DNA from: Hyphomicrobium sp. NDB2Meth4
GTDB lineage: Bacteria; Pseudomonadota; Alphaproteobacteria; Rhizobiales; Hyphomicrobiaceae
NCBI RefSeq assembly: GCF_900117445.1
Contig: NZ_FPEJ01000009.1
Location: 62,001-126,000, forward strand
Direction of reading: 5' to 3'
DNA: 64,000 nucleotides
In this document: positions 8,477 through 14,683 of the stretch, piece after piece
Numbering within the stretch: the first letter of the stretch is position 1
How the letters are laid out: every line of letters begins with the position of its first letter
Notes under the pieces: model-generated
Seen by the model: only the letters and a program-made list of their open reading frames with translations
What the model was told of the DNA's origin: nothing
Database searches by the model: none
Program-made: the position numbers and the translations under genes

Positions 8477-9211
8477 TCAGGTCTTGGCGCGGGGTGTGCG
8501 CAATGCGCTGAGCGGCACGCGCGCTGCCCCGATGATGGCGCCGGGCCGCTCGGACGTGCCCGCCTGCAGCAGCACGACGATGCCGTCGTACTGCGCAAAG
8601 TCGCGGGCCGACAGCCGCGCCTTCAGCGGTTTGCCCTCCCAGGTGTCGACCGGGATGATGTCGCGCACGAGGTTGGCATAATGCACGCTCTTGCGGCCGC
8701 GCATCGGCTCGGTGTGATCCTGCATATACGGCAGCACGGTGATGACGCCGGTCTTGGCGTTGGCGGTGCCCGCACCGCCGACCGATAGATTGATCTGGTC
8801 GCCGGCGATCTTCACGTCAACCGGCACCGACAGCACGCCCATCGTCTGCGCGATGCCTTCGCGGATCTCACCCGGATCGGAGCCCATCGCCTCGGCAGCG
8901 CCGTTGATCACCGCTTGCGGCGTGAACAGCATGTCCGAGTTGCGCCGCTCGGCATAAGCCGCCTGACGGTCGGTGAAGACGGGCTTCGCCAGCGGGTCCT
9001 TGCGCCCCGGCCCGTCGAAGGAGTCGACCGGCATGACGAGGGTGATGAGGTCGGGCTGGCGCGCCAGCTTTGTGAACAGCGCGTCGGCCGGAGGGCACGA
9101 GGAGCAGAAGGGGCTGGTGAACAGCTCGAGCACGGCGCGCGGGGCAGCCTCGGCAGCCGCGGCAGTTGCGAGAAGAGCCGCGATCGCCGCGGCGAGAGAA
9201 TTCCGACGCAT
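8477..9211 (-). CDS. DUF1223 secreted thioredoxin-like protein (copy 2)
   Basis: A 244-residue protein with an Ala-rich signal peptide (cleavage after AAAAEA, about residue 22) and the DUF1223 motif ELFTSPFCSSCPPADALF. The CxxC is kept, followed by LVMPVDSFDG, TPQAVINGAAEAMG and YANLVRDIIPVDTWEG. It is probably periplasmic. It is the first gene of a same-strand run with the VOC gene and copy 1 (45 bp and 59 bp gaps), so the three may form one transcript. The function of the family is unknown. Confidence 0.85.
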   Translation of the reverse strand: MRRNSLAAAIAALLATAAAAEAAPRAVLELFTSPFCSSCPPADALFTKLARQPDLITLVMPVDSFDGPGRKDPLAKPVFTDRQAAYAERRNSDMLFTPQAVINGAAEAMGSDPGEIREGIAQTMGVLSVPVDVKIAGDQINLSVGGAGTANAKTGVITVLPYMQDHTEPMRGRKSVHYANLVRDIIPVDTWEGKPLKARLSARDFAQYDGIVVLLQAGTSERPGAIIGAARVPLSALRTPRAKT

Positions 9212-9942
9212 TCCAGACCCTTACATTAGAGGCCCCACCCGATGTGCAGTACTCGTCGCAAATCGCGGCCAGGATGGGGCAAAGCTTGGCACGCGAGTGG
9301 TTAAGGCCCTGGAACGGCGACGCACAGCGCCTCGGTCGCCCAGCGCTTTGCGGCGCGGGCGTTGATCGGCAGTGCGGAAACCAGGAGCGCGGGCGCCAAA
9401 CGGCCGCCATCCTAAGTTCAAGTCCGGCAGCCTTTCGGCGCCCGCGTCGGCATTTTTCCATGCCGGGGGAGCGATACTCATCGGCGCGGGCTTACCGTCC
9501 CGGTCAGGCGTCCAACGGCCGGACCACATCGTCGGGACGTTCTGCTGCTGCGCTCGCGGAGGGGGCGTGCGCCGCTGCCGATGGGCGTCCGTGCGCGCCG
9601 TTGCCGGACATCGCACAGCCCCGATCGATGGCCCCGGAATATGAGGGAGCTACCCTCGCGTCAGACGCCGAGACGGGTCGGCATCTGCCTCAACCAGGCA
9701 CCGTCTCCCGTCCCGCTTAGCCGCTCAGCTGTTGCGTCCCAGTCGGACAGGAGTGGGGGAAGTGTATGGCGGGCGTTGAGGGCGGGGATTAGTTGGGGGG
9801 GACCGGTAGGGCGTCTCTCACAGACGGATTTTCCCAGTGAGGTCAAGTTTCGTTCATTCCTGTTGAATGCATCGCAGGTTGCGCAAGCGAGCGCCCACAC
9901 TCTGCGGTACACTGGGATTCGCAGAGACTTCGGAGCTGTCCA
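9212..9942. other. 731-bp stretch without a convincing gene; possible structured RNA
   Basis: Open frames on both strands here are Arg/Pro/Ala-rich and have no family-like pattern, signal peptide or good ribosome site. Structure is visible at 9670-9707: an outer 7-bp stem (9670-9676 with 9701-9707) and an inner 5-bp stem (9686-9690 with 9696-9700) with a one-sided 9-nt bulge. The base composition changes near 9820, from GC-rich host sequence to the AT-richer island. No tRNA or known small RNA was recognised. Confidence 0.4.
9900..9926. promoter_or_regulatory. Inverted repeat before the DUF5343/HEPN module
   Basis: CTCTGCG (9900-9906) and CGCAGAG (9920-9926) form a perfect 7-bp dyad with a 13-nt centre, 16 bp before the ATG of the DUF5343 gene and overlapping the expected promoter/leader. 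It could be an autoregulatory operator, as toxin-antitoxin modules often have, or a leader hairpin. Confidence 0.4.
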
Positions 9943-10586
9943 ATGCCCGCTCAATTACCCTACATGGTGGCGCCCGGCCTAATCCCCAAGATACTCACCA
10001 AAATTGAGGAAGCGAAGCGTCCTGAGCGCTTCACTCAGGATTTCCTCGGAACCAAACTTGGCTATACAAGCGGCAGCGCGAAGCCCATTATCCCGCTGTT
10101 GAAGCGCATGGCGTTCCTCAACTCAGACGGATCGCCCACGGCTCTTTATGATCAATTCCGCAACTCCGTTACGCAGGGTGCAGCTGTTGCCGAGGGGATG
10201 CGCAACGCATATTCTGAATTGTTCGAGCGCAACAAAACGCGGGCGACTTGCCCAAAGACAAGCTCAAGTCGCTAATTATGGAAGTCACCGGCGGCGCGCA
10301 CGACGACAAAACAGTAGAGTCCACCGTTTCCACATTTATAAAGCTCAAAGAGCTTGCAGACTTTGACGCCGACACGGATGCGGTGACAGAACTCCTTCCT
10401 TTCACAAAGGGCAGCGGCACCACACTTCCTTCTGAGAATCAAGCACAGCAACGCGTAGCGGAGGAACTAGATAGCGTAGGATTGAACCTAGCCTACACGG
10501 TCAACATAGTTCTTCCGGAGACAACCAATCCTGAAGTCTTCAATTCAATCTTCAAATCGCTAAAAGAAAACCTTCTCAAGAGATGA
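9943..10586 (+). pseudogene. DUF5343 protein gene with a frameshift (or two-part reading)
   Basis: Two overlapping frames, 9943-10275 and 10248-10586, together encode one DUF5343-like protein of about 214 residues. The first part reads LPYMVAPGLIPKIL, RFTQDFLGTKLG, GSAKPIIPLLKRM, FLNSDGSPTALYDQFRN, AYSELFERNK. The second continues GDLPKDKLKSLIMEVTGG and KELADF. Re-reading one base at the A-run 10234-10237 joins them without a gap, so one base seems lost there. No classic slippery heptamer is present, so a real mutation or sequencing error is likelier than programmed frameshifting. GGAG stands 8 bp before ATG 9943. The N-terminal part looks like a winged-helix-type DNA-binding region. The stop overlaps the next gene by 4 bp (ATGA), so the pair is translationally coupled. 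Confidence 0.75.
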
Positions 10587-11164
10587 AGCGCGAGCACGCC
10601 CTCAGGTTATTTACCTTAAACAACTTGGCTCTAGAAGCTGATTTGCGCCGCGTGGCGACCGAACACAATATCGACATCGGCCGCAGTCGAGCGAGTAACG
10701 AAGATGTTGAACAAACTTACTATCCGCAATTCGCAGAGCGACTGCGAACTGAGGCGGCCTCCATGGCCACGCAATATGCTATCTTCTACTGCCTGGAAAA
10801 TTCAATTCGAGAGCTTATTGTCGAGCGTCTTCAGGAGGTGCATGGCTCAGATTGGTGGAACAAGGTGGTACCTGACGCCGTCAAACAGAGCTGCGACAAG
10901 AACCAAAAGAAGGAGCAGGCGGCAGGCATTACTCCTCGGTCCAAGGATTTGATCGACTACAGTAACTTTGGCGAACTTGGTGAGATCATCAAGGCCAACT
11001 GGGACATTTTTGGAGATACGTTCCGAGATATTCGCGCGCTTGAGCGTGTCCTAGGGAATCTCAATACCCTGCGAGCACCGATCGCTCATTGCAAGGCGTT
11101 AGCAGAAGACGAGGTTACCCGCCTCCACCTAAGCCTCCGAGATTGGTTCCGCCAGATGGGGTGA
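10583..11164 (+). CDS. Swt1-type HEPN domain protein (putative RNase/toxin)
   Basis: A 193-residue, mostly helical protein. The C-terminal half, from about residue 125, matches the Swt1-family HEPN domain: NFGELGEIIKANWDIFGDTF and LGNLNTLRAPIAHCKALAEDE. R164-x4-H169 fits the R-x(4-6)-H motif that marks active HEPN ribonucleases. The N-terminal half, with ENSIRELIVERL, resembles the helical part often fused to it. The ATG overlaps the DUF5343 stop (ATGA). HEPN proteins act in toxin-antitoxin, abortive-infection and other defence systems. A role here as the effector of a two-gene module with DUF5343 is inference from family and coupling. Codon use is AT-richer than in neighbours, a sign of transfer. 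Confidence 0.75.
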   Translation: MKREHALRLFTLNNLALEADLRRVATEHNIDIGRSRASNEDVEQTYYPQFAERLRTEAASMATQYAIFYCLENSIRELIVERLQEVHGSDWWNKVVPDAVKQSCDKNQKKEQAAGITPRSKDLIDYSNFGELGEIIKANWDIFGDTFRDIRALERVLGNLNTLRAPIAHCKALAEDEVTRLHLSLRDWFRQMG

Positions 11165-11367
11165 CGCCATCCGTTTTTGGCTCATAACATACTAAGTACC
11201 CCCTTGCGGACAGCCCCAACGTTTCGGTTTTATCGATACTCCGCAGCGGTTCTACTCGAACGAACTCGGCGCCCGATTGATCCGCCGTCAGATCGGAGGC
11301 AACAAAGGCTTTTCACCAATACCTCAGTCCGTGCATTGCGATTTTTCCGTTGGAGGTAGCAGGCGGC

Positions 11368-12291
11368 ATGCCCGAAGACATTACGAAGTTGCCGACGAAC
11401 AGCCGCATTGGAGTAGTTGGCGAGTGGTGTCTTCGCGGCGGACACTATAATTCGCTCCTAACTCCTCGGCACAACCAAGATGATCAAGCTCCAGAATTCG
11501 AAAGGCTATGCAAAGCCGTTCTCGTATTTGTTGATTTCTTTGCCACATCCGAAAGAGACAGTGTTCACGGATGGATCACCCAACCTGAGGAACGCAAAGG
11601 GTTAGAGTTAATATATCAGTTACTCGCAGTTGGACTTCTTAAAGAGATAGACGTGGACACGGCGGCATACAAGGTGCTGGGTTATTCTCCGGGGGAGTGG
11701 CCATTTAATGATGGTCTGCCCTCCAACGTTTGGACCTTTGAGCGAGAAACATTCAATGAGACCAAAAAAAAGGTCGCGCTCCTGAATCTACTTATCAACA
11801 ATCAGCATGAGCCACTATACGTAGGCCGTCCGCTACCAGAATATCCGAACTATCAGCGATTTGTTGTTTGGCGCGCCGTGTTTCACGAATTTCCATTAAT
11901 TGGCGACCGAGTTCCTTTTCATGACGTTATTTGCTACAAGAATGAGCCCAACACCCGCAAACTAATTCATCGCATCCGGCAATGGGTTGCCAAAATGCAA
12001 TCATCGATCAATACAGAGCGCGAGCTGCGGGAAGAAATTTCAGACCTGCTTTTTCAGTATGAAGAGCACATTAAACACACGGTCGGAGAAAGGCATCCAG
12101 GGATAGTCGAGTTTTTGTTGAATGAAATCGAAACAATCCCGAATAGGCTACTTACCGGCGACTGGTCAACCCTGGGAAACATGATAAAATACAGACGGGA
12201 ATATAGGTCTGATTTCTACAGAATTGAGAAGGCGGCGCCTGGTGCTGAGTTGGCGATCATTCTGGACGCAAAAAGAACGTTTCCTGCATGA
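11368..12291 (+). CDS. Orphan protein of unknown function in the AT-richer island
   Basis: A 307-residue soluble protein that I do not recognise. GGAGG at 11352-11356 and ATG 11368 give MPEDITKLPTNSRIG; a TTG at 11350 would be six residues earlier but would overlap the ribosome site. It has many aromatic and charged residues, no signal peptide or membrane helix, and a helical C-terminal half (ELREEISDLLFQYEEHIKH). A tract of eight A residues lies near 11764, inside the gene. It lies 203 bp after the HEPN gene in the same orientation and has the same low-GC character, so it may belong to the same acquired unit. No catalytic motif is evident. Confidence 0.6.
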   Translation: MPEDITKLPTNSRIGVVGEWCLRGGHYNSLLTPRHNQDDQAPEFERLCKAVLVFVDFFATSERDSVHGWITQPEERKGLELIYQLLAVGLLKEIDVDTAAYKVLGYSPGEWPFNDGLPSNVWTFERETFNETKKKVALLNLLINNQHEPLYVGRPLPEYPNYQRFVVWRAVFHEFPLIGDRVPFHDVICYKNEPNTRKLIHRIRQWVAKMQSSINTERELREEISDLLFQYEEHIKHTVGERHPGIVEFLLNEIETIPNRLLTGDWSTLGNMIKYRREYRSDFYRIEKAAPGAELAIILDAKRTFPA

Positions 12292-12367
12292 CGGCTTCTT
12301 ATTTGGCCATAAGCAGTTAAAACCTGCGTTGGCGGATGGCCGTCGGAGGGCGCCGCACCTTTTGGGA

Positions 12368-12430
12368 CGTCGGCGTGGATGTCCGTCTCCTGCTCGGCCG
12401 AGCAAGATGAGATGCTAGCCTGTCGTTGGG
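12368..12430. repeat. Imperfect direct repeat, copy 1, at the right edge of the island
   Basis: About 62 bp starting GTCGGCGTG and ending near TGTCGTTGGG match, with substitutions and small gaps, the copy at 12608-12672. The best-conserved core is AAGATG-x-GATGCT-x-GC-x-TGTCG. The two copies flank a relic coding fragment (12484-12621). Confidence 0.5.
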
Positions 12431-12483
12431 CTTGCCGAAGAAGCCGGCTAAGCTCGGCTGCCATGCGTTGCGGGTCGCCTAAC

Positions 12484-12621
12484 CTATTGGTGGATGAGGC
12501 GGTCGATGCTGACGCCGAGGCGCAGGCGCACGATGTCCATCGTGTTGGATGTGTCGATGAAATCGACACCGCCCTCGACCTGGGTGAAGCGCACCGAATC
12601 TTCCGATAGGTCGGCGTGAAT
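12484..12621 (-). pseudogene. Relic C-terminal gene fragment
   Basis: The minus strand reads 45 protein-like residues ending at a TAG (12486-12484), including VRFTQVEGGVDFIDTSNTM and DIVRLRLGVSIDRL. Codon third positions are G/C-rich, as in host genes, and the composition is balanced, unlike the Arg/Ser/Ala-rich other frames. There is no start codon or ribosome site upstream. The frame continues past 12621 into non-protein-like sequence. This looks like the tail of a chromosomal gene cut when the island entered. The parent family is not recognised. Confidence 0.45.
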
Positions 12622-12672
12622 TGCCCGGCTCCGGCTTCGATGACTAAGATGCGATGCTGGCGTGTCGACGGG
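12608..12672. repeat. Imperfect direct repeat, copy 2, at the right edge of the island
   Basis: This is the partner of the repeat at 12368-12430, about 240 bp apart. On the minus strand both copies lead into a similar coding start (IHADV in copy 1, IHADL in copy 2), so a coding segment was partly duplicated. Confidence 0.5.
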
Positions 12673-12680
12673 GAGGCCCG

Positions 12681-12956
12681 ATGTCGGAGACAGGTTGCCC
12701 GGTCTGTGGGTACCCGAATTGTGTCGAGCTGAACGCGGATGGCGAAGCCACGTACGACTTGTGCCCCTGCTGCGGGTTCGAGTCCGGTGTGGATGGCATC
12801 GGGCGCGATCGCGAAGAGCGCAACAGCGATCTTCGCCAAAGGTGGCTAGCTGGCGGTGCGCTCTGGTGGTCGTCGGCGAGGCCGGCAGAGCCAGGGTGGA
12901 ACGCAGCCGATCAACTTCGTGCGGCGGGCCTCACTCCCGACGATGATCCTTCTTGA
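12681..12956 (+). CDS. Small CPCC-type cysteine-rich (zinc-ribbon-like) protein
   Basis: A 91-residue protein with two Cys pairs, CPVCGYPNC near residue 6 and CPCCGFESG near residue 28, the pattern of small CPCC-family proteins thought to bind zinc. The C-terminus (ALWWSSARPAEPGW, DQLRAAGL) is Trp-rich. ATG 12681 is set by GGGGAGG five bases upstream. The role is unknown. Composition is again GC-rich, so the gene is likely host sequence to the right of the island. Confidence 0.7.
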   Translation: MSETGCPVCGYPNCVELNADGEATYDLCPCCGFESGVDGIGRDREERNSDLRQRWLAGGALWWSSARPAEPGWNAADQLRAAGLTPDDDPS

Positions 12957-12976
12957 GAGCGTAGCGGTCGGCGTGG

Positions 12977-13008
12977 GGCCGCCCGCACCTGAGATCACCA
13001 GAAGCGGG
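12977..13008. repeat. Copy of the L,D-transpeptidase 3' end (flanks the HWE kinase gene)
   Basis: This 32-bp stretch equals 14651-14683 except for three single-base gaps and no substitutions. The partner covers the last codons (GFW-stop) and downstream bases of the L,D-transpeptidase gene. The two copies stand on either side of the histidine kinase gene, in the same orientation, 1.67 kb apart. Confidence 0.5.
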
Positions 13009-13048
13009 TAGGTCGGCGCGACGACGATTGGGACACGCGCGGGGCAAG

Positions 13049-14434
13049 CTAGTGGGGCGCGGCGGGTTCGGAGGTCACTGTTTCCATCGGCGCCTCGAGC
13101 GTCCAGACGAAGCCGCTCGGATCAAAGCGGCATTCGACCGCCGCGTTCAACGCAAAGCGCGGATTGCGGTCGATCATGACGGTGCCGAAGCCGGCTTTTT
13201 GCGGTGCGCTGACAGGCGGGCCGCCGGTCTCGCGCCACGACAGGCGGAACCTCTTTCCGCTTTGCTCGTGGCTGGTCGAGCAGGAGATCTGTAGCTTTCC
13301 TTCATTCGAGGACAGCGCGCCGTGCTTGGTCGCGTTCGTCGTCAACTCGTGAATGGCGAGCCCGATGGCTTCGGCGGCGGGGGGCGAGAGCATGGTGTCC
13401 AGCTCGCCGTCCAAGAGGATCCGCGTGCCGATCAGATCATCGACCGCTGCGAGCTGAGAGATGATGAGATCGCCGACCGTTACGCCGCGCCAGTTGCGGT
13501 GGGTGAGGAGGTCCTGGTTTCTCGCCAGTGCGCCCAGGCGCGCGACGAGCTTGGCGGAAGCTTCCTTATCGGTGGTGCGCGTGACGATGGCCTGGATGAT
13601 CGAGATCATGTTCTTGGCGCGGTGGGCAATCTCGCGCATCAACAGATCGATCTGCTGCTCGCGGTCTCTTTGCTCGGTGATGTCGGTGTTCGTTCCGAAC
13701 CAGCGCCATACTTTTCCATCGTCGCCGAACAGAGGCTTGGCGCGGGATAGAAACCAGCGATAGTCGCCGTCGCGGCTGCGCAGCGGGAACGTGTCCTCCC
13801 ACTCCTGACCCGTGCTCCAACTGAGTTGGATGCGCTGCTTCACGCGTTCGATATGGTCGGGGTGGTGCACCGCGGTCCATCCCCAGCCTTGCATCTGCTC
13901 CAACGTGGTGCCGGTGTAATCGAACCAGCGGTCGTTGTACCAAAAGATCCAGCCGTCGCCGTCGGCGATCCATGCGAGCTGAGGGATGGTGTTGGCCAGC
14001 GCGCGGAACTGGCGCTCGCTTTCTTCCAGGCGCGTGCGCATCTCGACCATCGCGGTCGTATCGTGCGCGATCTTGGACGCGCCGATGATGGCACCGGTCT
14101 CATCCACCAGGGGGGAAATCGTGATGGCGACCGGGAAGATGCTGCCGTCCTTCCGGACCCGCATGGTTTCAAACTTCGGTACGATCTCGCCGGCCCGGAT
14201 GCGCTGCAGAATGTGCTGCTCTTCGTGGAGGCGTCCCGGCGGAATGATGGTCTCGATCGAGCGGCCGATCATTTCTTCCGGAGACCAGCCGAAGATGCGG
14301 TGGGCAGCTTCGTTCCAGCTCAATACCGTGCCGGTCAGGTCCTTCGAGATGATCGCGTCGAAGGAGTTCGTGACAATGGATTTGAAATGAGCGGTGTTCA
14401 TCGAAGCTCGAAGGGAGTCGCGGGAGTCAGGCAT
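13049..14434 (-). CDS. HWE-family sensor histidine kinase with two PAS domains
   Basis: A 461-residue soluble sensor kinase. PAS 1 spans about residues 15-130 (FDAIISKDLTGTVLSWNEAA), PAS 2 about 142-256 (the PAC part ends WFGTNTDITEQ). The kinase core has the phospho-acceptor H271 in EIAHRAKNMI, an N-box AIHELTTNATKHGAL with the extra His, and the WxE motif LSWRETGGPPV that defines the HWE class common in Hyphomicrobiales. With no transmembrane helix it senses a cytosolic or diffusible signal. No response regulator or anti-sigma gene lies nearby, so it is an orphan kinase here. ATG 14434 is used; ATG 14401 is an alternative. Short copies of a 32-bp sequence flank it. Confidence 0.9.
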   Translation of the reverse strand: MPDSRDSLRASMNTAHFKSIVTNSFDAIISKDLTGTVLSWNEAAHRIFGWSPEEMIGRSIETIIPPGRLHEEQHILQRIRAGEIVPKFETMRVRKDGSIFPVAITISPLVDETGAIIGASKIAHDTTAMVEMRTRLEESERQFRALANTIPQLAWIADGDGWIFWYNDRWFDYTGTTLEQMQGWGWTAVHHPDHIERVKQRIQLSWSTGQEWEDTFPLRSRDGDYRWFLSRAKPLFGDDGKVWRWFGTNTDITEQRDREQQIDLLMREIAHRAKNMISIIQAIVTRTTDKEASAKLVARLGALARNQDLLTHRNWRGVTVGDLIISQLAAVDDLIGTRILLDGELDTMLSPPAAEAIGLAIHELTTNATKHGALSSNEGKLQISCSTSHEQSGKRFRLSWRETGGPPVSAPQKAGFGTVMIDRNPRFALNAAVECRFDPSGFVWTLEAPMETVTSEPAAPH

Positions 14435-14650
14435 AAAGACCTAGAGCCGGCTCGTTAGCTTCAATTAACCTAAGGGCGGACTGGAGTCATCGCCATTCGC
14501 CGGCTGACCGGGGTCAGTCCGCGTGCCTTCAGGGAAGCGCGAGGGCGGTCATAAAGTCAAGGCGGGCCCGGATGGGCGCATGCCGACATCGCCACGAGCG
14601 CTCTCGACCGCAAGCCAAACTCGATGGGCGGGGCGGGGCGGGCGGCGCGT

Positions 14651-14683
14651 GGCCGCCCGCAGCCTGGATCACCAGAAGCCGGG
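14651..14683. repeat. Partner of the 32-bp repeat at 12977-13008
   Basis: It spans the stop codon region of the L,D-transpeptidase gene (stop at 14669-14671). It matches 12977-13008 with only three one-base indels. Confidence 0.5.

Noticed and set aside
10225-10245. Programmed -1 frameshift in the DUF5343 gene
   Set aside because: The shift needed is -1, but the codons AAC-AAA do not make an X-XXY-YYZ heptamer, and re-pairing after slippage would be poor. A simple one-base loss explains it better.
12765-12790. tRNA-like T-loop pattern (GGTTCGAGTCC)
   Set aside because: It lies inside the coding sequence of the CPCC protein (CCGFESG), and no acceptor, D or anticodon stem can be drawn around it.
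12216-12839. 207-residue minus-strand frame across the island edge
   Set aside because: Mostly Arg/Ser/Ala/Thr-rich sequence. The protein-like stretch on this strand lies in a different frame (12484-12621) and is reported as a relic instead.
14455-14475. CtrA-like half sites near TTAG...TTAACC upstream of the HWE kinase
   Set aside because: Spacing is six rather than seven and the first half is TTAG, so it does not meet the consensus.
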